A DNA stretch of 64,000 nucleotides, from the NCBI RefSeq assembly GCF_001440395.1, contig NZ_LLXZ01000102.1, positions 92,482 to 156,481 of the forward strand, read 5' to 3'. Every line of letters starts with the position of its first letter. Within the stretch, counting starts at the first letter, position 1. Below the pieces are notes generated by a model that was given only the letters and a program-made list of their open reading frames with translations, made no database searches and was not told the origin of the DNA. Of the stretch, positions 35,505 to 44,396 are shown in pieces. The translations under genes were made by a program, and so were the position numbers. This DNA is from Bradyrhizobium jicamae. Lineage in GTDB: Bacteria > Pseudomonadota > Alphaproteobacteria > Rhizobiales > Xanthobacteraceae.

Positions 35505-36473
35505 CTACGAAGCGTGTATCGCTAGGATAATTTTGCCGACGACATGGCCCTCGGCTAGACGTTCGTGCGCCTTGTGGGCGTGGGCCAGGGAATAGCATTC
35601 CGCGATCGGAACTTTGAGTTTCGCTGCGTGGACCGCCGCGTTGAGGCGTTCGAACTCGCGAACGCCTGAAATGCCGTCGTAGCGGATCAATTCCGTGCCG
35701 CGCCGCTTCTTCGGGGCCGGCTCGATGCCGTTCGGGTGCGCCAGCCGGCCGCCGGGCCGCAGCACGTTCAGGCATTTCTCCAGCGCATCTCCACCGACGA
35801 GCGCCAGGATGGCGTCGACGCCGTCGGGCGCGAAGCGGCGCGCTTGGTCGTCGATGTCGATGCGCTTGCCGTCGACCACGACATGCGCGCCCATCTCCCG
35901 CACGAGTTCCACGCCTTCCTGGCTTGATGCTGTTGCGAACACCCGGGCGCCGCGAAGTCTAGCGAATTGCACCGCAAGCGTTCCGACACCGCCGGAAGCG
36001 CCGTGAATGATGATGGTCTCGCCCTTCTTCAGCTTCAGTGCGTCGTCAATCCCCTGCAGTGCCGTCAATCCCGTAATCGGGATCGCGCCAGCATGTCGCA
36101 GGTCAAGCCGCTTTGGGATCGGCGCGACCTTGTCTGCAGGCACGGCGACGTATTCGGCGTAGAACCCGCCTTTCGGGTTCTCCCAATTGTAGGAATAGAC
36201 CTCGTCGCCGACTTTCAACCGTCGCACCCGCGAGCCGACAGCGGCGACGATTCCGGAGCCGTCGTAGCCTAGTACCAATGGAAAATGCGGCTTGCGGGGT
36301 GCATAAAACCCTTCCCGGACGTCGGCATCCCACCGGCCAACGCCGGCGGTGTCGACGGCAATCATGACTTCGTCAGGGTCCAGCGGCGGCACCGGTAAAG
36401 CATGACCAGTGATCACCTCCGGTCCGCCGAAGCGGTCGATGGCCGCCGCAAACATGGTGCGGGGGACGTGCAT
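35505..36473 (-). CDS. NADP-dependent zinc-free alcohol dehydrogenase/quinone oxidoreductase
   Basis: 322 residues from ATG 36473; longer starts to 36518 are possible. MDR superfamily: the GroES-like half is followed by IIIHGASGGVGTLAVQFARL, the Rossmann nucleotide loop, and FATASSQEGVELVREMGA. No structural or catalytic zinc cysteines are seen, as in QOR-type enzymes that reduce quinones or enones with NADPH. An FNR-like site is 108 bp upstream. Confidence 0.85.
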   Translation of the reverse strand: MHVPRTMFAAAIDRFGGPEVITGHALPVPPLDPDEVMIAVDTAGVGRWDADVREGFYAPRKPHFPLVLGYDGSGIVAAVGSRVRRLKVGDEVYSYNWENPKGGFYAEYVAVPADKVAPIPKRLDLRHAGAIPITGLTALQGIDDALKLKKGETIIIHGASGGVGTLAVQFARLRGARVFATASSQEGVELVREMGAHVVVDGKRIDIDDQARRFAPDGVDAILALVGGDALEKCLNVLRPGGRLAHPNGIEPAPKKRRGTELIRYDGISGVREFERLNAAVHAAKLKVPIAECYSLAHAHKAHERLAEGHVVGKIILAIHAS

Positions 36474-36574
36474 CGTGTGATGCCGAAAAAGCGAAGCATT
36501 GCGGGGACGATCGAGCATGGTGACAATCTCGCGTGGGCTTTCCGCCTGCATGGACGAAATCGCCGGCAGCGGCG

Positions 36575-36588
36575 CTGACGTCGGTCAA
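36575..36588. promoter_or_regulatory. FNR/FixK-like palindrome
   Basis: CTGAC-GTCG-GTCAA, one outer mismatch, 108 bp before the chosen oxidoreductase start. If it activates at about -41, transcription would begin near 36540, supporting a start downstream of that. Confidence 0.6.
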
Positions 36589-36779
36589 TTTCGGAAGCAA
36601 ATGCGAGGGCGACAGCCCGCCTGTAGCGCGACGCGCCGCCCTGTCGTTCCGCCGTGTGGACTAAACCTGACGGCCTTCAATCGCGGGTTCGGGGTGGAAG
36701 AACGCGCCCGAAATCCGTGCGCGAGGAAACGGCGAGATGGAAGTCTGACGAGTTGGACCAGCACGCTCGGCGGCGTACC

Positions 36780-37170
36780 GCTACATCGTCTCTTCCTCTC
36801 CCCCAATACGCTGATCGAGCTTTCCTTGATGCTGCGTGACGGAACATGGCTTGCGAACCGTTCGGTCGTCACCGCTCGGCGGCTGCTCGGCAATCCCGGC
36901 ACTCGCCTGATCGGCAAGATCGCCGACGCAACCCGCGCCACCGTGAACGGAACAATCGCAGCGGCGATTGTGATGGGCGCTGTCGTCGGTATCGCCTACG
37001 TCGTCATGGGCGTGCCGCGCCCGCTGCCATTTTCGGCGATGACTATTGTATTGGCGATGGTGCCGCTCGGCGCCTGGGTCGCGCTTGAGGCGGCTTCTCT
37101 GACTCTTGGCCCGGTAATCATGGCGGCGCTCCTGACCGTATGGCGCGAATGGATCGGCATTCGGGAGTGA
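36780..37170 (+). pseudogene. AI-2E family transporter remnant
   Basis: The last ~125 codons of an open frame resemble AI-2E/PerM transporters: LRDGTWLANRSVVTARRLLG, ATVNGTIAAAIVMGAVVGIAY and MVPLGAWVALEAA, then an abrupt jump to the C-terminal GPVIMAALLTVWREWIG. The N-terminal half and about 50 residues in the C-terminal half are missing compared with the ~350-residue family. The sequence before 36780 on this frame has no similarity. Not functional. Confidence 0.65.
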
Positions 37171-37340
37171 CGGTTGGGGTGATCGTCACGATGTCCTGCT
37201 ACTTCTCTCGTCGTCCATCGGGCGGAAAAAGGGACCGCGCGGCTTTCGCCGGCGGTCCAAGTCTCGGGGAGGAACGCCCACGGAGGGCAAGCGACGTGGG
37301 GGTCGCCGAATTCAATTCGCAAATCGAACGGCCTCATGCA

Positions 37341-37354
37341 TTGACGAGGCTCAA
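37341..37354. promoter_or_regulatory. FNR/FixK-like palindrome, weaker
   Basis: TTGAC-GAGG-CTCAA; one half-site differs at an inner base. It is 46 bp from the next copy. Confidence 0.35.
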
Positions 37355-37386
37355 TTCTCTGCCTGGATTTTGTCTTTCGCGAGGGG

Positions 37387-37400
37387 CTGACACCCATCAA
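37387..37400. promoter_or_regulatory. FNR/FixK-like palindrome
   Basis: CTGAC-ACCC-ATCAA. It precedes the MFS remnant and, more distantly (about 415 bp), psiE. Confidence 0.5.
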
Positions 37401-37619
37401 GGTGCCGACGATCGATTGACGCAACATTGCGACAAACCGGGACGGCAAGTATCGCGCCATGTCAGATAGCGGCTTCGAAGCATTTACGAAACGCAACACG
37501 GCCCGCGCACTCCCGAGACGTTCTCCTTACCTGGATCGGGAACTTCGCGGTTCGACGGAGAAGCCTGCTGCAGAAGGCGCGCCGGCGCTGTTGCGAAGCC
37601 GCCGGCGCCGACCGCTGCT

Positions 37620-37768
37620 GGCCCTTGGTCCGGTCACGCTGGTTCATCGACAATTTCAAGCTGATGATGTTCGTATCCTTGCTGGCGATCCCGCTGGTAA
37701 TACTGATACAACGTCCACGCCGATCGGCTGGAAAACAGACTCCGCCAGGAAGGCTTGCAGAAGCGTGA
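37620..37768 (+). pseudogene. C-terminal remnant of an MFS drug exporter (DHA2 type)
   Basis: RWFIDNFKLMMFVSLLAIPL followed by VILIQRP and a short hydrophilic tail matches the final helix of EmrB/DHA2 permeases. The frame before it is unrelated, so only the end of the gene survives. It is 40 bp before psiE. Confidence 0.5.
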
Positions 37769-37807
37769 GACGCCAGAAGCGTAAGACGCGGTGTGTCGGA
37801 GGCCCTG

Positions 37808-38281
37808 ATGTCGATCAAGCAGGAGTTGAGAGAGGCGAGAGAACGATTGGGGCTGCTGTCGCTGTATCAGCGCTTCGAGTACGTCGTCGTCATGTTCCTT
37901 ACGGCGTTGATCGCCGTCATTGTCGTCGCCGCACTGTGGACGCTGACCTTGAAGATTCTATTTGGCCTGGTTCTCGCTGGAGGATTTGATCCATCTGACT
38001 ACTCGGCGTTTCAGGCTGCATTTGGCATGATCCTGACGGTGATCATTGCACTCGAGTTCAAGAAAACGCTTCTGGTGGTTGCTGAGCACCGTGATACTGT
38101 TGTCCAGATACGCTCGGTCGTGATGATCGCGTTATTGGCTATCTGCCGGAAGGTCATCATCCTCGATCTCACAGAGACGGACGCGCTGCACATCTTGTCA
38201 CTGGCGGCGGCGATCGTCGCGCTCGGCGTTATCTATTGGCTGATAGATCGTCGCGATCCGGCGGAGGAGGAGTTGGCCTGA
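37808..38281 (+). CDS. psiE: PsiE-like phosphate-starvation-inducible membrane protein
   Basis: 157 residues from ATG 37808 (GTG 37793 also open). Four membrane helices; the amphipathic N-terminus leads to FEYVVVMFLTALIAVIVVAA, and LEFKKTLLVV with VVMIALLAICRKVIILDL match PsiE. Its biochemical role is unknown. It has no clear palindrome within 120 bp, only the pair at 37341 and 37387. Confidence 0.75.
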   Translation: MSIKQELREARERLGLLSLYQRFEYVVVMFLTALIAVIVVAALWTLTLKILFGLVLAGGFDPSDYSAFQAAFGMILTVIIALEFKKTLLVVAEHRDTVVQIRSVVMIALLAICRKVIILDLTETDALHILSLAAAIVALGVIYWLIDRRDPAEEELA

Positions 38282-38676
38282 CGATAGGGAGTACGCGGCG
38301 CTATCGACTACTGACGAAAACCGGCAGTTTTTGGAGCGCACTACGGCCGACGAGGGAATCGTCGAGCTTAAGGCAATGGGAATAGCGATAGGCCGGCCGA
38401 CAAGTCCGGCGAAATCGCTGATGGCGAGGATGTCATAGATGTTACTGTCCTTGCCGAAGATGAATCATTGATCCTCCGAAGGTCTCGCTTCCTTTTCCTC
38501 ACGCAGCACGATTCATCCACGGAGCGAGCGACGATCGTCAAGACGACCGCCGCTGGCGATGGCAACGAGAAGCGGGGATTGACAATCAAATCATCTCCGT
38601 TGCCTCCGCAGACGCGCCATGCCATGCACGGCGCGTCGCCGGCATCATCCGACGGGATCAATCTAGCGGCGGATCG
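38282..38676. other. Non-coding stretch between convergent genes
   Basis: No supported gene. Short frames on both strands lack recognisable content. Confidence 0.4.
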
Positions 38677-39099
38677 TTACCGAGAAGGCCGGTCCGAGGT
38701 ATTGGTCGTCGATCCGCCGGTATTCGATCCCGTGGTGCTCGAACCCGTCGTGGCGCTATCCATGACGATCTGCGTGACGAGCTTGTTGTCAGGATCGATC
38801 AGCACGATCCGGTCCGGCAGTTTGACGAAGAGAAGGTTCTTCGTCTCGGGAACCTGGTCGGTAACGTTGCCTGGCACCGACTGCGCTGACATGGAATCGG
38901 GAAGTTTATTGCCAACCTGCGGCTGCTCGCCGGACGGGGCGGGTTGTGAAGGCGAAGATGCGAGCCCCTGGCTGACGGCCTGTTGCTGATTTGCCGTCAA
39001 ATTGGGGTGAACGTCGCCAGATGTACGCTGGGCGGCGGCGAAGCTTACGCTACCAAGAAGCGCAACGGCGATCGCGCCTCCGCGAATTAGTTGGTGCAT
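38677..39099 (-). CDS. Exported protein with DUF1236-like C-terminal segment
   Basis: 140 residues. A signal peptide (MHQLIRGGAIAVALLGSVSF, cleavage after AAAQ) precedes a Gln/Ser/Pro-rich linker. The segment LFVKLPDRIVLIDPDNKLVTQIV resembles the end of DUF1236 proteins, and the tail is Thr/Ser/Gly-rich. Periplasmic, function unknown. The large protein at 53419-54648 ends with a related VVLVDPQQQKVVQVI segment. An exact palindrome lies 120 bp upstream. Confidence 0.7.
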   Translation of the reverse strand: MHQLIRGGAIAVALLGSVSFAAAQRTSGDVHPNLTANQQQAVSQGLASSPSQPAPSGEQPQVGNKLPDSMSAQSVPGNVTDQVPETKNLLFVKLPDRIVLIDPDNKLVTQIVMDSATTGSSTTGSNTGGSTTNTSDRPSR

Positions 39100-39212
39100 G
39101 ATCGTCTCCTAAATAGACTGAGGGATTCGGATCAGCCGAGGCGGTCGGGGATACCACGACACTCGAGCCGCCTGGTGATCAGGCATTTATACATGTGACA
39201 AAGCCGGGCACG

Positions 39213-39226
39213 TTGACTGCCGTCAA
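39213..39226. promoter_or_regulatory. FNR/FixK-like palindrome, exact
   Basis: TTGAC-TGCC-GTCAA, 120 bp before the start of the exported protein at 39099 (minus). Confidence 0.65.
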
Positions 39227-39284
39227 GATTGAGCTTTCGTGGTTTGATAATTGATAGATGAGTTGATCGTCCGACTTGGATGCG

Positions 39285-40148
39285 TTACGGAACCCGCGGC
39301 CATCCGAACGCATCCACCTTCGGTCCTCCCGATCCGCGCCGCTCTACCGGCAGGTACTCCACGCCGCCGCCGCTTTGCATTCGGACGGGTTGCGGATAGA
39401 GCTTGAGCAGCTCGAGGACGTTGCGCGGCATGTCGGTGCTCACGGGCAAGCCGAGCGACGTCGCGGCCGAGGCCCATATCGGATAGTCGTGGGTCCATGT
39501 GCCGGAGGTTAGGGTGTCTGCGACGGCACCGGCTTTCTCCGCGGTTAGTCGACGGGTCAGCAGCTCGCTTGCGGCCTGTTTGACCTGTGAGATTGCCTTG
39601 CGGCCGACGTCGGCCATGATCAGCGTCCGGTCGTCGACCTTTGCAATCGGCTTGTCTGCCAAGACCTTGATCAGCGAGGCGGCTGGTGAGTCCCCCAGTT
39701 GCGGATCGATCGGGCCCAGCACGGAATGCTTGCTCATGACGATTTCGTCGGCGGCGAGTGCGATCAGCGTACCGCCCGACATGGCGTGGTGCGGCACAAA
39801 GACGGTGACCTTCGCCGTATGCTCCCGTACCGCTTTGGCGATCTGCAGTGCGGCCAGGACGAGTCCGCCCGGAGTATGAAGCACGAGGTCAATCGGCACA
39901 TCGGCGTCCGTCATCTGGATGGCGCGCATCACGTCCTCGGAATCGTTGATGTCGATGTAGCGCGCAAGCGGAAAGCCGAGAAACCGCATCGTTTCCTGCC
40001 GGTGCACCAGCAGGATCACCCGGGACTGTCGCTCGCGCTCGATTTGCGAAATCTTGCGCGCCCGCAAGGCGTCGAGAAACTGCTGCCGCAGCATCGGCTG
40101 GAGCGCTGAGAATATGAAGAACATCCAGATAATATCGCCTATCGACAT
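39285..40148 (-). CDS. SDH-family Clp-fold serine protease
   Basis: 287 residues. One N-terminal membrane anchor (IIWMFFIFSALQPML) is followed by a ClpP/SppA-like fold with VLHTPGGLVLAALQIA (oxyanion strand) and HHAMSGGTLIALAADEIVM, containing the likely nucleophilic Ser before GG. SVLGPIDPQLG follows. This is the SDH_sah (PF01972) family of membrane-bound proteases related to SppA. Substrates are unknown; membrane protein quality control is plausible. A palindrome is 94 bp upstream. Confidence 0.85.
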   Translation of the reverse strand: MSIGDIIWMFFIFSALQPMLRQQFLDALRARKISQIERERQSRVILLVHRQETMRFLGFPLARYIDINDSEDVMRAIQMTDADVPIDLVLHTPGGLVLAALQIAKAVREHTAKVTVFVPHHAMSGGTLIALAADEIVMSKHSVLGPIDPQLGDSPAASLIKVLADKPIAKVDDRTLIMADVGRKAISQVKQAASELLTRRLTAEKAGAVADTLTSGTWTHDYPIWASAATSLGLPVSTDMPRNVLELLKLYPQPVRMQSGGGVEYLPVERRGSGGPKVDAFGWPRVP

Positions 40149-40235
40149 GGTGTCCTCCTCAGCGGGCCGAGCATAGAGATGTCATCTTCATCGGAACTCG
40201 CGCCGGGAACATTGAGCGCCGCCGTGCCGTGCACC

Positions 40236-40249
40236 ATGATCGTTGTCAA
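40236..40249. promoter_or_regulatory. FNR/FixK-like palindrome
   Basis: ATGAT-CGTT-GTCAA, one outer mismatch, 94 bp before the protease start at 40148 (minus). Confidence 0.55.
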
Positions 40250-40392
40250 TATTTCGTGGCTCAAGGCGGCGCAAATTGACCGTCGTGTCGTATTGTAATT
40301 GATGCTGGTTCAAGGCCTCTCCCAACAGAGGCGCAGCCATTTTGTCTTAGGCCGACCATCAAGGCCTGACCGACGATGGCCGAGCCAGCGGT

Positions 40393-40620
40393 TCACCAAC
40401 CGAACAATCTGGCGAGCCACCCCCTCGCAAAATTCGTGCAACTCGTTCTTCCATCAGGGAGATGAACGACGAGCATGGTCCCCAATTCCCGCGCAACTGG
40501 TTGCGCGGCAAGTTCGGCGTTTTCCCTGGTCGGATAGTGACCGAGCTCGCACCCCTTGTCGTCGCGAACGACCCAGTCGTCGAAATTGTCGTCCGGAACG
40601 ACGTGAATGGCGGCAACCAT
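40393..40620 (-). CDS. DUF2188-like small protein
   Basis: 75 residues from ATG 40620 (MVAAIHVVPDDNF). The pattern DDWVVRDDKGCELGHYPTRENAE resembles the short beta-hairpin domain of DUF2188 proteins (W-V..G......T..EA). The C-terminus GWLARLFGW may be membrane-associating. The frame is open to 40686 but ATG 40620 fits the family better. Repeat copy B lies directly upstream. Confidence 0.65.
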   Translation of the reverse strand: MVAAIHVVPDDNFDDWVVRDDKGCELGHYPTRENAELAAQPVARELGTMLVVHLPDGRTSCTNFARGWLARLFGW

Positions 40621-40633
40621 AGGGAGAACTCCG

Positions 40634-40737
40634 CACCAGATACCAAAATACTGCAACTTCGAAGAGGGCGCCGTGATAAGGATCAATTTTCGTGCCCGTG
40701 TATGCGAAACTGACGATTACCAAGGGAGGAGGCCGAT
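40634..40737. repeat. Diverged upstream repeat, copy B
   Basis: Partner of 1161-1259. The palindrome found in copy A is degraded here to CTGAC-GATT-ACCAA (40710-40723). Confidence 0.5.
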
Positions 40738-40960
40738 CCGGCCGTCGAGTTTCCGATCAGCGCTGGGAAGGCAATTGTCGGATTCTGTCCGCGCGATGCT
40801 TTTGAAATTCTCGCTGCAAGAGGGCTGATTACGAGCTTCGCAATCAATTCGCGTTCTCCTACTTCCACGCGAAGCTGTTCTGGCTGATCCTGCAACCGGT
40901 GCCCGCTCAAAAATAGTTTCGTGATTATACTTTGCCGAGAAGGGAGGCGATCATCCTCCA

Positions 40961-40974
40961 TTGACAGACGTCAT
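40961..40974. promoter_or_regulatory. FNR/FixK-like palindrome
   Basis: TTGAC-AGAC-GTCAT, one outer mismatch, 174 bp before ATG 41142. Confidence 0.5.
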
Positions 40975-41141
40975 AGTCAGGCGAGACTTCGTTGGGCAAA
41001 GTTCTTTCAAAAGCTTGCTGCGAACCAAGGTGTGTTGCTCGCGGTCAGTGCCAATCCGCAAGGCAAGCGGCGTTTTCGTTCGCAGCGGGTAGGCGGGAGA
41101 GATAGCGGTCGCCGCAGCGCACTCCAGGAAGGAAAGCGACG

Positions 41142-41825
41142 ATGCGCAATCCTGCCGCTCTAACGATTGAAGAACAGTTGGTAGCCATTCCAACCGGCTC
41201 GCAATCGCTCTACGGCAAGCTGACGGTGCCGCTGGAATCCAGCGGCCTTATTATCTTCGTGCAAGGTAGCAGTAGTAGCCTTCACAATCCTCGCAGTCGC
41301 TACGTGGATCGCTACGTGGAGCGTCTGCTCAACGAGTCCAATCTAGCGACCCTCCTTGTTGATTTGCTGACGGTTGAGGAGCAAGAGATAGACCTACGCA
41401 CGAGACAGTTGCGGCTCAATATTGCGCTGCTCGCCGAACGGCTGATTGAAGTGGCCGACTGGTTCACGCAATACCCGGATACGAAGGGCCTACGGCTCGG
41501 CTATTTCGGAACTGACACCGGCACAGCGGCAGCATTGGAAGCGGCGGCGGTACGTTCCGATCAAGTCGGTGCGATCACATCGCGAGGAGGCCGTCCCGAT
41601 TTCGCCGGTTCTGCCTTGGTGCGCGTTAGCGTACCGACGCTGCTCATAGTAGGCGGAAACGACCTTGAGGCGGTTAAGCTGAACCGGGAAGCGTTCAAGC
41701 AGCTGAAATGCGAAAAGGAGTTCGCCGTCGTGCCAGGCGCAACACGTCTGTTCGAAGAGCCCGGTGCGCTGGACGAAGTGGCAGCGCTAGCGCGTCGCTG
41801 GTACTACAGTCACCTTGTTGGTTGA
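41142..41825 (+). CDS. Dienelactone-hydrolase-like paralogue with degenerate active site
   Basis: 227 residues, aligning along its whole length with the protein at 16097-16774 (for example ATLLVDLLTV, RGGRPDFAGSALVRV, LFEEPGALDEVA). The nucleophile elbow GGSTG is GTDTG here, so Ser is Asp. The oxyanion HGSGSG is QGSSSS, and the catalytic His in AAAHLFEE is Arg in GATRLFEE. The fold appears intact and the frame unbroken, so it is probably a pseudo-enzyme kept for binding or regulation. It stands alone without the phosphoribosyltransferase partner. Confidence 0.8.
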   Translation: MRNPAALTIEEQLVAIPTGSQSLYGKLTVPLESSGLIIFVQGSSSSLHNPRSRYVDRYVERLLNESNLATLLVDLLTVEEQEIDLRTRQLRLNIALLAERLIEVADWFTQYPDTKGLRLGYFGTDTGTAAALEAAAVRSDQVGAITSRGGRPDFAGSALVRVSVPTLLIVGGNDLEAVKLNREAFKQLKCEKEFAVVPGATRLFEEPGALDEVAALARRWYYSHLVG

Positions 41826-42071
41826 ACGCGAACCGCGAAGACGCGGCGAGGAATCAGTTGAGCTACCGTTTCGGAGCCGCTGCGCAAAGCCTGGACGCGA
41901 AACGTCTAGAGGCGGACTTCTAGCAGGCCCCTGATGCCAAGACCGAGTACCGACCACTCGTCAACGAGCCAAGTCGCACAAAGTGAGGGCGGACCGCATG
42001 CGGAGCGATTTGTTATCTAAATAGCTGCTATCCCATTAGCACCTTCTTATATTTCTGTAGATGCTTGGTTG

Positions 42072-42608
42072 ATGCAAATGTCTATGGAATCCTACGCACA
42101 GCAAATCATTGACTTCGTGCGTCAAAACGAGGCCTGGGCGCCGCCGATTGTTTTCGCGCTCGCTTTTGGCGAGTCTTTTGCATTCATCTCGATGTTCGTT
42201 CCGGCTTGGGCTGCGCTGATCGCGATTGGCGGGCTGGTCGGCGTGAGCGAGATCAAGTTCTGGCCAATCTGGGTCGCCGCATCGATGGGCGCGGGGCTCG
42301 GCGATTGGGTGTCCTACTGGATTGGCCTGAAACTGGGGAAGGCCATCTACCACAGATGGCCTTTCTCCCGGCATCCGCATCTCATTTCGAAGGGGGAGGC
42401 CTTCGTGAAGAAATGGGGCGTATCCGGCGTCTTCATCGGTCGCTTCTTTGGCCCGTTGCGCGCAGTCGTTCCACTTGTCGCCGGCATCTTCGCGATGCCC
42501 TATTGGCCTTTTCAGGTCGCCAATTTCGCGTCGGCATTCCTGTGGGCGGCCGTGGTGCTGCAAATTGGCAAATTCGGATCGGAGGCCCTGACTTGGCTCT
42601 GGGAGTAG
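42072..42608 (+). CDS. DedA family inner-membrane protein
   Basis: 178 residues from ATG 42072; ATG 42078 and 42084 are alternatives. The pattern FGESFAFISMFVPAWAAL, then GAGLGDWVSYWIGLKLGK and FIGRFFGPLRAVVPLVAGIF is the DedA/SNARE-associated core with the conserved R-F-x-P-x-R. DedA proteins act in lipid flipping and envelope homeostasis. No palindrome was seen upstream. Confidence 0.85.
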   Translation: MQMSMESYAQQIIDFVRQNEAWAPPIVFALAFGESFAFISMFVPAWAALIAIGGLVGVSEIKFWPIWVAASMGAGLGDWVSYWIGLKLGKAIYHRWPFSRHPHLISKGEAFVKKWGVSGVFIGRFFGPLRAVVPLVAGIFAMPYWPFQVANFASAFLWAAVVLQIGKFGSEALTWLWE

Positions 42609-42850
42609 GCGACACCAATTACGGTGCTCAAGAGATGCAATGGAGAAACTCACCGCAAGAAATACTGCTTGGAGGCACCTAGTATTGCGATCTGTCATTC
42701 TCACACCGGGCATTGCGAATGCCCATGGCTCAAACGAGATAATCAGGGATATTCAAGGTCGCGAGCCCCAAATGCAGCCTCGCAAAGATCAAAATCAATG
42801 GCCGCAAAGGGTTATCGAAGCCGACGACGTCGGCGGATAGCCGGGTCCGT

Positions 42851-43969
42851 TCAGGCTGCCGCGCGGCGGTGGCCGCTGCCCAGTCGGTATCCAGGCGGCA
42901 TGGCGCCCGCGATCATCAGCATTTCGCCTAGCGTTTCGGAACTCACAAGTCCAACCAGCCGGTCCGCACCATCGAGGACGCCGACGGCGGGCGCACCTTT
43001 TTCCTGCAGGAGTTTGAGCGCGTCTTCCAGCGTGCAGCGACGGTTGCAGATCGGGAAGGGCGACAATGTCGTGTCCTTCATCCGGGCCTCGGGGCCGAGT
43101 TCTTTCAGAGCGCGGATCAGGTCGGCGCGGGACAGGATACCGACTGGCCGCTGCGCATGATCGACGATCGGGAATTCGCTCTGGCTCGTGCGCAGCAGGA
43201 GCTCGATCGCCTCGTCGAGGCGCGATTCCGGCGTGAGCATTGCGAATTGCGTCATCATCGCGGCGTCGACCGGCACGCCTTGCGACAAGGAGCGGAGGGC
43301 GACCATATGGGCCTCTGAGGAGGCCGCCAGATAAACGAAGATCGCGATGAAGATCAGCATCGGGCTCCCGAACAGTCCGACGAAGCCGAGCGCGAATGCG
43401 ACCCATTGACCGATCATCGCAGCGATCTCCGTGGCGCGCACGAAGCCGAGCCGCGCTGAGAGGAGCGCGCGCAGGATGCGTCCGCCATCCATCGGGAAGG
43501 CGGGGACCAGATTGAAGAGTGCGAGGAACAGATTCACCGATGCGAGTCGGTCGACCATCGACACCCTGGCGCTCTCGACCGCCGCGAGTGAGCCGCCGTC
43601 CAGTGTCGCGCTCGTGACGAGGACGAGACTGAACGCGATCACGACATTGACCAGTGGGCCCGCGATCGCGATGAGGAACTCCTCAAGCGGCTTTTCCGGA
43701 ATGCGCTCCAGCCGCGCGACGCCGCCGATTGGAAGCAGAATGACATCGGGTGTCAGAACGCCGAAGGCGCGCGCCGTCAGGATGTGGCCGAACTCATGCG
43801 CCAGCACGCAGAGGAACAGAAGCACCATGAAGAGAAGGCTGCCCCAGGCCACATTGGGCCCGCCCGAGACGTAGCTCGCGCCGAAAATCCAGGCGAGGAA
43901 GAGGATGAACGTGATGTGGATTCTGACGGCTGTTCCGGCGATGGAACCGAGCTTCAGGGACCAAGACAT
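42851..43969 (-). CDS. Site-2 protease (M50) with CBS pair
   Basis: 372 residues from ATG 43969 (MSWSLKLG). The metalloprotease membrane core has HEFGH (about residue 63) and PAFPMDGGRILRALL for the third zinc ligand. The C-terminal ~150 residues hold two CBS domains (AMLTPESRLDEAIELLL and CNRRCTLEDALKLLQEKGAP), expected to sense adenine nucleotides. This is the SpoIVFB-like class of regulated intramembrane proteases. Substrates are unknown. The frame is open to 44041 upstream. Confidence 0.9.
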   Translation of the reverse strand: MSWSLKLGSIAGTAVRIHITFILFLAWIFGASYVSGGPNVAWGSLLFMVLLFLCVLAHEFGHILTARAFGVLTPDVILLPIGGVARLERIPEKPLEEFLIAIAGPLVNVVIAFSLVLVTSATLDGGSLAAVESARVSMVDRLASVNLFLALFNLVPAFPMDGGRILRALLSARLGFVRATEIAAMIGQWVAFALGFVGLFGSPMLIFIAIFVYLAASSEAHMVALRSLSQGVPVDAAMMTQFAMLTPESRLDEAIELLLRTSQSEFPIVDHAQRPVGILSRADLIRALKELGPEARMKDTTLSPFPICNRRCTLEDALKLLQEKGAPAVGVLDGADRLVGLVSSETLGEMLMIAGAMPPGYRLGSGHRRAAA

Positions 43970-44396
43970 GGATGGCCTCGCAACGGTGGAGCTTCGGGGC
44001 AAAGGTAGGATGAAGCGGCTCTCCTGCTGCTGCACTGACAAACCGCAAGCCCAACGGTATCAATCCGCTGCATATTTTCGAGGTCGATCCCCCGGCTCAG
44101 GATCATGTCGCCGCAGGTCGTAACACGCCAAAATCTCGAGGGACCCCCTCATCAAAGGTGCCTCTTGTGAGCAGGCCGGAGGAGGTGACGTCGTTAGACA
44201 TCTGAGAGGATCACACGCGACTCGTGCACCGACGATAAGGACTAAGGGAGCCAGAAATCGTCTCACAAAGCCGTTGTGCGAACGAGAGTTCATCTCAGCG
44301 CGCCTGATTGCGCCTGCAAAATGTTGGTTCCGCGGTTATGCCAGGAAGTTTGCGTGCGATCTTCACGTGTGGCGCGCGTCACTGCACGTGCAGGCA
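43970..44396. other. Non-coding stretch
   Basis: I see no supported gene, palindrome of the island type or terminator. Confidence 0.4.

Larger units (their letters stand above)
40621..41141. other. Intergenic stretch with repeat copy B and a palindrome
   Basis: No gene that I can support. The frame 40729-40880 gives some protein-like text (EFPISAGKAIVGFCPRDAF) that I could not assign; it may be debris. Confidence 0.4.

Noticed and set aside
40710..40723. CTGAC-GATT-ACCAA in repeat copy B
   Set aside because: The right half-site has lost the conserved T, so I treat it as a degraded site rather than an operator.
42795..43406. Second minus-strand frame over the M50-CBS gene
   Set aside because: Arg-rich shadow of the protease gene, without motifs.
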